This document shows, piece by piece, positions 11,001 to 24,150 of a stretch of 64,000 nt of DNA. Made by a program: the position numbers and the translations under genes. The stretch is taken from positions 1-64,000 of the forward strand of contig NW_023366920.1 of NCBI RefSeq assembly GCF_902167145.1, in the 5' to 3' direction. The number at the start of each line of letters is the position of its first letter. Position 1 is the first letter of the stretch. The notes below the pieces were generated by a model. That model was not told where the DNA came from. It worked only from the letters and a program-made list of their open reading frames with translations, and searched no databases. Origin of the DNA: Zea mays (taxonomy: Eukaryota; Streptophyta; Magnoliopsida; Poales; Poaceae).

Positions 11001-14000
11001 CCCCACATATGTTTCCTTGCCATAGATCACATTCTTGGATTTCTGGTGGAGACCATTTCTTGGTCAAAAATCCGTACGTGTTAGCCTCTAGTATTATTGA
11101 AAATGGTCGCTCATGGCTATTTTCAAGGTCGCTCATGGCTATTTTCATAAAAAATGGGGGTTGTGTGGCCATTGATCATCGACCAGAGGCTCATACACCT
11201 CACCCCACATATGTTTCCTTGCCATAGATCACATTCTTGGATTTCTGGTGGAGACCATTTCTTGGTCAAAAATCCGTAGGTGTTAGCCTTCGGTATTATT
11301 GTAAATGGTCATTCATGGCTATTTTCGACAAAAATGGGGGTTGTGTGGCCATTGATCATCGACCAGACGCTCATACACCTCACCCCACATTTGTTTCCTT
11401 GTCGTAGATCACATTCTTGGATTTCTGGTGGAGACCATTTCTTGGTCAAAAATCCGTAGGTGTTAGCCTTCGGTATTATTGAAAATGGTCGTTCATGGCT
11501 ATTTTCGACAAAAATGGGGGTTGTGTGGCCATTGATCATCGACCAGAGGCTCGTACACCTCACCCCACATATGTTTCCTTGCCATAGATCACATTCTTGG
11601 ATTTCTGGTGGAGACCATTTCTTGGTAAAAAACTCGTACGTGTTAGCCTTCGGTATTATTGAAAATGGTCGTTCATGGCTATTTTCGACAAAAATGGGGG
11701 TTGTGTTGCCATTGATCATCGACCAGAGGCTCGTACACTTCACCCCACATATGTTTTCTTGCCATAGATCATAATCTTGGATTTCTCGTGGAGACCATTT
11801 GTTGGTCAAAAATTCATAGGTGTTAGCCTTCAGTGTCATTGAAAATGGTCATTCGTGGCTATTTTCGACAAAAAATGGGGGTTGTGTCGCCATTGATCAT
11901 CGACCAGAGGATCGTACACCTCACCCCACATAAGTTTCCTTGCCATATATCACATTCTTGGATTTCTGGTGGAGACCATTTCTTGGTCAAAAATCCGTAG
12001 GTGTTAGCCTTCGGTATTATTGAAAATGGTCGTTCATGGCTACTTTCGACAAAAATGAGGGTTGTGTGGCAATTGATCATCGACCAAAGGCTCATACACC
12101 TCACCCACATGTGTTTCCTTGCCATAGACCACATTCTTGGATTTCTGGTGGTGACCATTTCTTGGTCAAAAATCCGTAGGTGTTAGCCTTCGGTATTATT
12201 GAAAATAGTCGTTCATGGCTATTTTCGACAAAAAAGGGGGTTGTGTGGCCATTTAACATCGACCAGAGGCTCGTACACCTCACCCCACATATGTTTAATT
12301 GCCATAGATCACAATCTTGGATTTCTCGTGGAGACCATTTCTTGGTCAAAAATCCGTACGTGTTAGCCTTCGGTATTATTGAAAATGGTCGTTCATGGCT
12401 GTTTTCGACAAAAATGGGGGTTGTGTGGCCATTGATCATCGACCAGAGGCTCATACACCTCACCCCACATACGTTTCCTTGCCATAGAGCACACTCTTGG
12501 ATTTCTGGTGGAGACCATTTCTTGGGCAAAATCCATACGTGTTAGCCTTCAGTATTATTGAAAATGGTCGTTGATCACTATTTTCGACAAAAAATGGGGG
12601 TTGTGTGGCCACTGATCATCGACCAGAGGCTCGTACACCTCACCCCAATATGTTTCCTTGCCATAGATCATATTCTTGGATTTTTGGTGGAGACGATTTC
12701 TTGGTCAAAAATCCGTAGGTGTTAGCCTTCGGAAGTATTGAAAATGGTCGTTCATGGCTATTTTCGACAAAAATGGGGGTTGTGTGGCCATTGATCATCG
12801 ATCTGAGGCTCGTACACCTCACCCCACATATGTTTCCTTGCCATAGATCACATTCTTGGATTTCTGGTGGAGATCTTCTCTTGGTCAAAAATCCGTAGTT
12901 GTTAGCCTTCGGTATTATTGTAAATGGTCGTTCATGGCTATTTTCGACACAAATGGGGTTGTGTGGCCATTGATCTTCGACCAGAGGCTCATACACCTCA
13001 CCCCACGTATGTTTTCTTGCCATAGATCACATTCTTGGATTTCTGGTGGAGACCATTTCTTGGTCAAAAATCCATACGTGTTAGCCTTCAGTATTATTGA
13101 AAATGGTCGTTGATCACTATTTTCGACAAAAATGGGGGTTGTGTGGCCATTTATCATTGACTAGAGGCTCGTACACTTCACCCCACATACGGTTTCTTGC
13201 TATAGATCACATTCTTGGATTTCTGGTGGAGACCATTTCTTGGTCAAAAATCCGTAGGTGTTAGCCTTCGGTATTATTGAAAATGGTCGTTCATAGCTAT
13301 TTTCGACAAAAATGGGGGTTGTGTGGCCATTGATCATCGACCAAAGGCTCATACACCTCACCCCACATATGTTTCCTTGCCATAGACCACATTCTTGGAT
13401 TTCTGGTGGAGACCATTTCTGGTCAAAAATCCATAGGTGTTAGCCATCAGTGTCATTGAAAATTGCTGCTCCTGGCTATTTTCGACAAAAATGGGGTTGT
13501 GTGACCATTGATCATCGACCAGAGGCTCATACACCTCACCCCACATATGTTTCCTTGCCATAGATCACATTCTTGGATTTCTGGTGGAGACCATTTCTTG
13601 GTCAAAAATCTGTAGGTGTTAGCCTTCGGTATTATTGAAAATGGTCGTTCATGGCTATTTTCATAAAAAATGGGGGTTGTGTGGCCATTTATCATCGACC
13701 AGAGGCTCATACACCTCACCCCACATATGTTTCCTTGCCATAGATTACATTCTTGGATTTCTGGTGGAAACCATTTCTTGGTTAAAAACTCGTACGTGTT
13801 AGCCTTCGATATTATTGAAAATGGTCGTTCATGGCTATTTTCGACAAAAATGGGGGTTGTGTGGCCATTGATCATCGACCAGAGGCTCATACACCTCACC
13901 CCACATATGTTTCCTTGCCATAGATCACATTCTTGGATTTATGGTGGATACCATTTCTTGGTCAAAAATCCGTAGGTGTTAGCCTTCGATATTATTGAAA

Positions 14001-17000
14001 ATGGTCGTTCATGGCTATTTTCGACAAAAATGGGGGTTGTGTGGCCATTGATCATCGACCAGAGGCTCGTACACCTCACCCCACATATGTTTCCTTGCCA
14101 TAGATCACATTCTTGGATTTCTGGTGGAGACCATTTCTTGGTCTAAAATCCGTAGGTGTTAGCCTCTAGTATTATTGAAAATGGTCGCTCATGGCTATTT
14201 TCATAAAAAATGGGGGTTGTGTGGCCATTTATCATCGACTAGAGGCTCATAAACCTCACCCCACATATGTTTCCTTGCCATAGATCACATTCTTGGATTT
14301 CTGGTGGAGACCATTTCTTGGTCAAAAATCCGTAGGTGTTAGCCTTCGATATTATTGAAAATGGTCGTTCATGGCTATTTTTGACAAAAATGGGGGTTGT
14401 GTGGCCATTGATCATCGACCAGAGGCTCATACACCTCACCCCACATATGTTTCCTTGCCATAGATCACATTCTTGGATTTCTGGTGGAGACCATTTCTTG
14501 GTCAAAAATCCGTACGTGTTAGCCTTGGGTATTATTGAAAATGGTCATTCATGGCTATTTTCGGCAAAAATGGGGGTTGTGTGGCCATTGATCATCGACC
14601 AGAGGCTCAAACACCTCACCCCACATATGTTTCCTTGTCGTAGATCACACTCTTGGATTTCTGGTGGAGACCATTTCTTGGTCAAAAATCCGTAGGTGTT
14701 AGCCTTCGATATTATTGAAAATGGTCGTTCATGGCTATTTTCGACAAAAATGGGGGTTGTGTGGCCATTGATCATCGACCAGAGGCTCATACACCTCACC
14801 CCACATATGTTTCCTTGCCATAGATCACATTCTTGGATTTCTGGTGGAGACCATTTCTTGGTCAAAAATCCGTAGGTCTTAGCCTCTAGTATTATTGAAA
14901 ATGGTCGCTCATGGCTATTTTCAAGGTCGCTCATGGCTATTTTCATAAAAAATGGGGGTTGTGTGGCCATTTATCATCGACTAGAGGCTCATAAACCTCA
15001 CCCCACATATGTTTCCTTGCCATAGATTACATTCTTGGATTTCTGGTGGAAACCATTTCTTGGTTAAAAACTCGTACGTGTTAGCCTTTGGTATTATTGA
15101 AAATGGTCATTCATGGCTATTTTCGGCAAAATGGGGGTTGTGTGGCCATTGATCGTCGACCAGAGGCTCATACACCTCACCCCACATATGTTTCCTTGTC
15201 ATAGATCACATTCTTGGATTTCTGGTGGAGACCATTTCTTGGTCAAAAATCCGTAGGTCTTAGCCTCTAATATTATTGAAAATGGTCGCTCATGGCTATT
15301 TTCGGCAAAATGGGGGTTGTGTGGCCATTGATCATCGACCAGAGGCTCGTACACCTCACCCCACATATGTTTCCTTGCCATAGATCACATTCTTGGATTT
15401 CTGGTGGAGACCATTTCTTGGTCAAAAATCCGTAGGTGTTAGCCTTCGGTATTATTGAAAATGGTCGTTCATGGCTATTTTCGACAAAATGGGGGTTGTG
15501 TGGCCATTGATCATCGACCAGACGCTCATACACCTCACCCCACATATGTTTCCTTGTCGTAGATCACATTCTTGGATTTCTGGTGGAGACCATTTCTTGG
15601 TAAAAAATCCGTAGGTGTTAGCCTTCGATATTATTGAAAATGGTCGTTCATGGCTATTTTCGACAAAAATGGGGGTTGTGTGGCCATTGATCATCGACCA
15701 GACGCTCATACACCTCACCCCACATATGTTTCCTTGCCATAGATCACATTCTTGGATTTCTGGTGGAGACCATTTCTTGGTCTAAAATCCGTAGGTGTTA
15801 GCCTCTAGTATTATTGAAAATGGTCGCTCATGGCTATTTTCAAGTTCGCTCATGGCTATTTTCATAAAAAATGGGGGTTGTGTGGCCATTTATCATCAAC
15901 TAGAGGCTCATAAACCTCATCCACATATGTTTCCTTGCCATAGATTACATTCTTGGATTTCTGGTGGAAACCATTTCTTGGTTAAAAACTCGTACGTGTT
16001 AGCCTTCGGTATTATTGAAAATGGTCATTCATGGCTATTTTCGGCAAAATGGGGGTTGTGTGGCCATTGATCATCGACCAGAGGCTCGTACACCTCACCC
16101 CACATATGTTTCCTTGCCATAGATCACATTCTTGGATTTCTGGTGGAGACCATTTCTTGGGCAAAAATCCGAATGTGTTAGCCTTTGGTATTTTTGAAAA
16201 TGGTCATTCATGGCTATTTTCGACAAAAATGGGGTTTGTGTGGCCATTGATCTTCGACCAGAGGCTCATACACCTCACCCCACATATGTTTCCTTGTCGT
16301 AGATCACATTCTTGGATTTCTGGTGGAGACCATTTCTTGGTCAAAAATCCGTAGGTCTTAGCCTCTAATATTATTGAAAATGGTCGCTCATGGCTATTTT
16401 CGGCAAAATGGGGGTTGTGTGGCCATTGATCATCGACTAAAGGCTCATACACCTCACTACACATATGTTTCCTTGCCATAGATCACATTCTTGGATTTCT
16501 GGTGGAGACCATTTCTTGGTCTAAAATCCGTAGGTGTTAGCCTCTAGTATTATTGAAAATGGTCGCTCATGGCTATTTTCAAGGTCGCTCATGGCTATTT
16601 TCATAAAAAATGGGGGTTGTGTGGCCATTTATCATCGACTAGAGGCTCATAAACCTCACCCCACATATGTTTCCTTGCCATAGATTACATTCTTGGATTT
16701 CTGGTGGAAACCATTTCTTGGTTAAAAACTCGTACGTGTTAGCCTTCGGTATTATTGAAAATGGTCATTCATGGCTATTTTCGGCAAAATGGGGGTTGTG
16801 TGGCCATTGATCGTCGACCAGAGGCTCATACACCTCACCCCACATATGTTTCCTTGTCGTAGATCACATTCTTGGATTTCTGGTGGAGACCATTTCTTGG
16901 TCAAAAACTCGTACGTGTTAGCCTTCGATATTATTGAAAATGGTCGTTCATGGCTATTTTCGACAAAAAAATCTGTAGGTGTTAGCCTTCGATATTATTG

Positions 17001-17075
17001 AAAATGGTCGTTCATGGCTATTTTCGACAAAAATGGGGGTTGTGTGGCCATTGATCATCGACCAGACGCTCATAC

Positions 17076-17171
17076 TCTCCACCATAAATCCAAGAATGTG
17101 ATCTATGGCAAGGAAACATATGTGTAGTGAGGTGTATGAGCCTCTGGTCGAAGATCAATGGCCACACAACC
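17076..17171 (+). repeat. Short forward K180 fragment inside the reverse block
   Basis: A ~96-bp piece reads TCTCCACCATAAATCCAAG through GGCCACACAAC on the plus strand, the opposite polarity to both flanks. The left junction follows GACGCTCATAC; the right junction precedes TTTCGTTGCCATAG. It is about half a unit. Confidence 0.9.
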
Positions 17172-19374
17172 TTTCGTTGCCATAGATCACATTCTTGGAT
17201 TTCTGGTGGAGACCATTTCTTGGTCAAAAATCCGTAGGTGTTAGCCTTCGGTATTATTGAAAATGGTCGTTCATGGCTATTTTCGACAAAAATGGGGGTT
17301 GTGTGGCCATTGATCATCGACCAGACGCTCATACACCTCACCCCACATATGTTTCCTTGTCGTAGATCACATTCTTGGATTTCTGGTGGAGACCATTTCT
17401 TGGTAAAAAATCCATAGGTGTTAGCCTTCGATATTATTGAAAATGGTCGTTCATGGCTATTTTCAACAAAAATGGGGGTTGTGTGGCCATTGATCATCGA
17501 CCAGACGCTCATACACCTCACCCCACATATGTTTCCTTGCCATAGATCACATTCTTGGATTTCTGGTGGAGACCATTTCTTGGTCTAAAATCCGTAGGTG
17601 TTAGCCTCTAGTATTATTGAAAATGGTCGCTCATGGCTATTTTCAAGGTCGCTCATGGCTATTTTCATAAAAAATGGGGGTTGTGTGGCCATTTATCATC
17701 GACTAGAGGCTCATAAACCTCACCCCACATATGTTTCCTTGCCATAGATTACATTCTTGGATTTCTGGTGGAAACCATTTCTTGGTTAAAAACTCGTACG
17801 TGTTAGCCTTCAGTATTATTGAAAATGGTCATTCATGGCTATTTTCGGCAAAATGGGGGTTGTGTGGCCATTGATCATCGACCAGAGCTCGTACACCTCA
17901 CCCCACATATGTTTCCTTGCCATAGATCACATTCTTGGATTTCTGGTGGAGACCATTTCTTGGGCAAAAATCCGAATGTGTTAGCCTTTGGTATTTTTGA
18001 AAATGGTCATTCATGGCTATTTTCGACAAAAATGGGGGTTGTGTGGCCATTGATCTTCGACCAGAGGCTCATACACCTCACTACACATATGTTTCCTTGC
18101 CATAGATCACATTCTTGGATTTATGGTGGAGACCATTTCTTGGTCAAAAATCCGTAGGTGTTAGCCTTCAGTGTCATTGAAAATGGTCGTTCATGGCTAT
18201 TTTCGACAAAAATTAGGGTTGTGTGGCCATTGATCGTCGACCAGAGGCTCATACACCTCACCCCACATATGTTTCCTTGCCATAGATCACATTCTTGGAT
18301 TTCTGGTGGAGACCATTTCTTGGTCAAAAATCCGTAGGTGTTAGCCTTCGGTATTATTGAAAATGGTCATTCATGGCTATTTTCGACAAAAATGGGGGTT
18401 GTGTGGCCATTGATCATCGACTAGAGGCTCATACACCTCACCCCACATATGTTTCCTTGCCATAGATCACATTCTTGGATTTCTGGTGGAGACCATTTCT
18501 TGGTCTAAAATCCGTAGGTGTTAGCCTCTAGTATTATTGAAAATGGTCGCTCATGGCTATTTTCAAGGTCGCTCATGGCTATTTTCATAAAAAATGGGGG
18601 TTGTGTGGCCATTTATCATCGACTAGAGGCTCATAAACCTCACCCCACATATGTTTCCTTGCCATAGATTACATTTTGGATTTCTGGTGGAGACCATTTC
18701 TTGGTCAAAAATCCGTAGGTCTTAGCCTCTAGTATTATTGAAAATGGTCGCTGTTAGCCTTCGATATTATTGAAAATGGTCATTCATGGCTATTTTCGGC
18801 AAAATGGGGGTTGTGTGGCCATTGATCGTCGACCAGAGGCTCATACACCTCACCCCACATATGTTTCCTTGTCGTAGATCACATTCTTGGATTTCTGGTG
18901 GAGACCATTTCTTGGTCAAAAATTCGTAGGTGTTAGCCTTCGATATTATTGAAAATGGTCGTTCATGGCTATTTTCGACAAAAATGGGGGTTGTGTGGCC
19001 ATTGATCATCGACCATAGGCTCATACACCTCACCCCACATATGTTTCCTTGCCATAGATCACATTCTTGGATTTCTGGTGGAGACCATTTCTTGGTCAAA
19101 AACCGTAGGTGTTAGCCTTCGGTATTATTGTAAATGGTCATTCATGGCTATTTTCGACAAAAATGGGGGTTGTGTGGCAATTGATCATCAACCAGAGGCT
19201 CATACACCTAACCCCACATATGTTTCCTTGCCATAGATCACATTCTTGGATTTCTGGTGGAGACCATTTCTTGGTCAAAAATCCGTAGGTCTTAGCCTCT
19301 AGTATTATTGAAAATGGTCGCTCATGGCTATTTTCATAAAAAATGGGGGTTGTGTGGCCATTGATCATCGACCA
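17172..19374 (-). repeat. K180 knob satellite array, reverse
   Basis: Minus-strand K180 units, including the long ~201-bp variant near 17640 and 18560. A truncated junction at about 18751 (GGTCGCTGTTAGCC) skips part of a unit and is shared with 22780 and 25223. The block ends at a switch after CATCGACCA. Confidence 0.93.
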
Positions 19375-19850
19375 AGCCATGAACGACCATTTTCAAAAAT
19401 ACCAAAGGCTAACACGTACGGATTTTTGACCAAGAAATGGTCTCCACCAGAAATCCAAGAATGTGATCTATGGCAAGGAAACATATGTGGGGTGAGGTGT
19501 ATGAGCCTCTGGTCGATGATCAATGGCCACACAACCCCCATTTTTGTCGAAAATAGCCATGAACGACCATTTTCAATAATACCGAAGGCTAACACCTACG
19601 GATTTTTGACCAAGAAATGGTCTCCACCTGAAATCCAAGAATGTGATCTATGGCAAGGAAACATATGTGTAGTGAGGTGTACGAGCCTCTGGTCAATGAT
19701 CAATGGCCACAAAACCCCCATTTTGCCGAAAATAGCCATGAACGACCATTTTCAATAATACCGAAGGCTAACACCTACGGATTTTTGACCAAGAAATGGT
19801 CTCCACCAGAAATCCAAGAATGTGATCTATGGCAAGGAAACATATGTGGG
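19375..19850 (+). repeat. Forward K180 patch
   Basis: About 2.6 units in forward polarity, starting at AGCCATGAACGACC and ending within CATATGTGGGG, where the G run is shared with the reverse-polarity GGGGGTTGTGTGG that follows. Confidence 0.92.
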
Positions 19851-20440
19851 GGTTGTGTGGCCATTGATCATCGACTAGAGGCTCGTACACCTCACCCCAC
19901 ATATGTTTCCTTGCCATAGATCACATTCTTGGATTTCTGGTGGGGACCATTTCTTGGTCAAAAATCCGTAGGTGTTAGCCTTCGGTATTATTGTAAATGG
20001 TCATTCATGGCTATTTTCGACAAAAATGGAGGTTGTGTGGCCATTGATCATCGACCATAGGCTCATACACCTCACCCCACATATGTTTCCTTGCCATAGA
20101 TCACATTCTTGGATTTCTGGTGGAGACCATTTCTTGGTTAAAAACTCGTACGTGTTAGCCTTCGGTATTATTGAAAATGGTCATTCATGGCTATTTTCGG
20201 CAAAATGGGGTTTGTGTGGCCATTGATCATCGACCAGAGGCTCATACACCTCACTACACATATGTTTCCTTGCCATAGATCACATTCTTGGATTTATGGT
20301 GGAGACCATTTCTTGGTCAAAAATCCGTAGGTGTTAGCCGTCAGTGTCATTGAAAATGGTCGTTCATGGCTATTTTCGACAAAAATTAGGGTTGTGTGGC
20401 CATTGATCATCGACCAGGGGCTCGTACACCTCACCCCACA
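19851..20440 (-). repeat. Reverse K180 patch
   Basis: About 3.3 units in reverse polarity. It ends in CTCACCCCACA, where the shared CACA leads into forward sequence CCCATTTTTTATG. Confidence 0.92.
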
Positions 20441-20962
20441 CCCATTTTTTATGAAAATATCCATGAGCGACCTTGAAAATAGCCATGAGCGACCATTTTC
20501 AATAATATTAGAGGCTAAGACCTACGGATTTTTGACCAAGAAATGGTCTCCACCAGAAATCCAAGAATGTGATCTATGGCAAGGAAACATATGTGGGGTG
20601 AGGTGTATGAGCCTCTGGTCGATGATCAATGGCCACACAACCCCCATTTTGCCGAAAATAGCCATGAATGACCATTTTCAAAAATACCAAAGGCTAACAC
20701 GTACGGATTTTTGACCAAGAAATGGTCTCCACCAGAAATCCAAGAATGTGATCTATGGCAAGGAAACATATGTGGGGTGAGGTGTACAAGCCTCTGGTCG
20801 GTGATCAATGGCCACACAACCCTCATTTGTGTCGAAAATAGCCATGAATGACCATTTTCAATAATACCGAAGGCTAACACCTACGGATTTTTGACCAAGA
20901 AATGGTCTCTACCATAAATCCAAGAATGTGATATATGGCAAGGAAACATATGTGTAGTGAGG
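20441..20962 (+). repeat. Forward K180 patch
   Basis: About 2.9 forward units. It contains the internal duplication GACCTTGAAAATAGCC near 20470 and ends at GTAGTGAGG, directly followed by reverse-polarity CCAGACGCTCATAC. Confidence 0.92.
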
Positions 20963-23900
20963 CCAGACGCTCATACACCTCACCCCACATATGTTTCCTT
21001 GCCATAGATCACATTCTTGGATTTCTGGTGGAGACCATTTCTTGGTCAAAAATCCGTAGGTGTTAGCCTTCGGTATTATTGAAAATGGTCGTTCATGGCT
21101 ATTTTCGACAAAAATGGGGGTTGTGTGGCCATTGATCATCGACCAGAGGCTCATACACCTCACCCCACATATGTTTCCTTGCCATAGATCACATTCTTGG
21201 ATTTCTGGTGGAGACCATTTCTTGGTCAAAAATCCGTAGGTGTTAGCCTTCGGTATTATTGAAAATGGTCATTCATGGCTATTTTCATAAAAAATGGGGG
21301 TTGTGTGGCCATTGATCATCGACCAGAGGCTCATACACCTCACCCCACATATGTTTCCTTGCCATAGATCACATTCTTGGATTTCTGGTGGAGACCATTT
21401 CTTGGTCAAAAATCCGTAGGTGTTAGCCTTCGGTATTATTGTAAATGGTCATTCATGGCTATTTTCGACAAAAATGGGGGTTGTGTGGCCATTGATCATC
21501 GACCAGAGGCTCATACACCTCACCCCACATATGTTTCCTTGCCATAGATCACATTCTTGGATTTCTGGTGGAGACCATTTCTTGGTTAAAAATCCGTAGG
21601 TCTTAGCCACTAATATTATTGAAAATGGTCGCTCATGGCTATTTTCATAAAAAAATGGGGGTTGTGTGGCCATTGATCATCGACCAGACGCTCATACACC
21701 TCACCCCACATATGTTTCCTTGCCATAGATCACATTCTTGGATTTCTGGTGGAGACCATTTCTTGGTCTAAAATCCGTAGGTGTTAGCCTCTAGTATTAT
21801 TGAAAATGGTCGCTCATGGCTATTTTCAAGGTCGCTCATGGCTATTTTCATAAAAAATGGGGGTTGTGTGGCCATTTATCATCGACTAGAGGCTCATAAA
21901 CCTCACCCCACATATGTTTCCTTGCCATAGATTACATTTCTTGGATTTCTGGTGGAAACCATTTCTTGGTTAAAAACTCGTACGTGTTAGCCTTCGGTAT
22001 TATTGAAAATGGTCATTCATGGCTATTTTCGGCAAAATGGGGGTTGTGTGGCCATTGATCGTCGACCAGAGGCTCATACACCTCACCCCACATATGTTTC
22101 CTTGTCGTAGATCACATTCTTGGATTTCTGGTGGAGACCATTTCTTGGTCAAAAATCCGTAGGTGTTAGCCTTCGATATTATTGAAAATGGTCGTTCATG
22201 GCTATTTTCGACAAAAATGGGGGTTGTGTGGCCATTGATCATCGACCCGAGGCTCATACACCTCACCCCACATATGTTTCCTTGTCATAGATCACATTCT
22301 TGGATTTCTGGTGGAGACCATTTCTTGGTCAAAAATTCGTAGGTCTTAGCCTTCGGTATTATTGAAAATGGTCATTCATGGCTATTTTCGGCAAAATGGG
22401 GGTTGTGTGGCCATTGATCATCGACCATAGGCTCATACACCTCACCCCACATATGTTTCCTTGCCATAGATCACATTCTTGGATTTCTGGTGGAGACCAT
22501 TTCTTGGTCAAAAATCCATAGGTGTTAGCCTTCGGTATTATTGTAAATGGTCATTCATGGCTATTTTCGACAAAAATGGGGGTTGTGTGGCCATTAATCA
22601 TCGACCAGAGGCTCATAAAAAATGGGGGTTATGTGGCCATTTATCATCGACTAGAGGCTCATAAACCTCACCCCACATATGTTTCCTTGCCATAGATCAC
22701 ATTCTTGGATTTCTGGTGGAGACCATTTCTTGGACAAAAATCCGTAGGTCTTAGCCTCTAGTATTATTGAAAATGGTCGCTGTTAGCCTTCGGTATTATT
22801 GAAAATGGTCATTCATGGCTATTTTCGACAAAAATGGGGGTTGTGTGGCCATTGATCATCGACCAGACGCTCATACACCTCACCCCACATATGTTTCCTT
22901 GCCATATATCACATTCTTGGATTTCTGGTGGAGACCATTTCTTGGTCTAAAATCCGTAGGTGTTAGCCTCTAGTATTATTGAAATGGTCGCTCATGGCTA
23001 TTTTCAAGGTCGCTCATGGCTATTTTCATAAAAAATGGGGGTTGTGTGGCCATTTATCATCGACTAGAGGCTCATACACCTCACTACACATATGTTTCCT
23101 TGCCATAGATCACATTCTTGGATTTCTGGTGGAGACCATTTCTTGGTCTAAAATCCGTAGGTGTTAGCCTCTAGTATTATTGAAAATGGTCGCTCATGGC
23201 TATTTTCAAGGTCGCTCATGGCTATTTTCATAAAAAATGGGGGTTGTGTGGCCATTTATCATCGACTAGAGGCTCATAAACCTCACCCCACATATGTTTC
23301 CTTGCCATAGATTACATTCCTGGATTTCTGGTGGAAACCATTTCTTGGTTAAAAACTCGTACGTGTTAGCCTTCGGTATTATTGAAAATGGTCGTTCATG
23401 GCTATTTTCAAGGTCGCTCATGGCTATTTTCATAAAAAATGGGGGTTGTGTGGCCATTGATCGTCGACCAGAGGCTCATACACCTCACCCCACATATGTT
23501 TCCTTGCCATAGATCACATTCTTGGATTTCTGGTGGAGACCATTTCTTGGTCAAAAATCCGAATGTGTTAGCCTCCGGTATTTTTGAAAATGGTCATTCA
23601 TGGCTATTTTCGACAAAAATGGGGGTTGTGTGGCCATTGATCATCGACCAGACGCTCATACACATCACCCCACATATGTTTCCTTGCCATAGATCACATT
23701 CTTGGATTTATGGTGGAGACCATTTCTTGGTCAAAAATCCGTAGGTGTTAGCCTTCAGTGTCATTGAAAATGGTCGTTCATGGCTATTTTCGACAAAAAT
23801 TAGGGTTGTGTGGCAATTGATCGTCGACCAGAGGCTCATACACCTCACCCCACATATGTTTCCTTGCCATAGATCACACCATAGATTACATTCTTGGATT

Positions 23901-24150
23901 TCTGGTGGAAACCATTTCTTGGTTAAAAACTCGTACGTGTTAGCCTTCGGTATTATTGAAAATGGTCATTCATGGCTATTTTCGACAAAAATGGGGGTTG
24001 TGTGGCCATTGATCATCGACTAGAGGCTCATACACCTCACCCCACATATCTTTCCTTGCCATAGATCACATTCTTGGATTTCTGGTGGAGACCATTTCTT
24101 GGTCAAAAATCCGTAGGTGTTAGCCTTCGGTATTATTGTAAATGGTCATT
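20963..24150 (-). repeat. K180 knob satellite array, reverse
   Basis: Reverse-polarity units with several truncations: GAGGCTCATAAAAAATGGGG at about 22610 joins two distant unit positions, and GGTCGCTGTTAGCC at about 22780 skips part of a unit. A 12-bp-scale duplication (AGATCACACCATAGATTAC) lies at about 23874. The block ends after GGTCATT at 24150. Confidence 0.93.

Larger units (their letters stand above)
3714..17075 (-). repeat. K180 knob satellite array, reverse block
   Basis: The same ~180-bp units as in the flanking arrays, read on the minus strand. The plus strand shows CACCTCACCCCACATATG and GGGGGTTGTGTGGCCATTGA once per unit. The block is interrupted only by the MITE at 7912-8066. 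Units between about 11.8 and 13.5 kb carry more private substitutions than the rest. The block starts at the 3713/3714 inversion junction and ends where a ~96-bp forward piece begins at 17076. Confidence 0.95.

Noticed and set aside
17076..17171. Polarity switches as separate transposon insertions
   Set aside because: The inverted pieces are pure K180 sequence, without terminal repeats or target duplications, so rearrangement explains them better.
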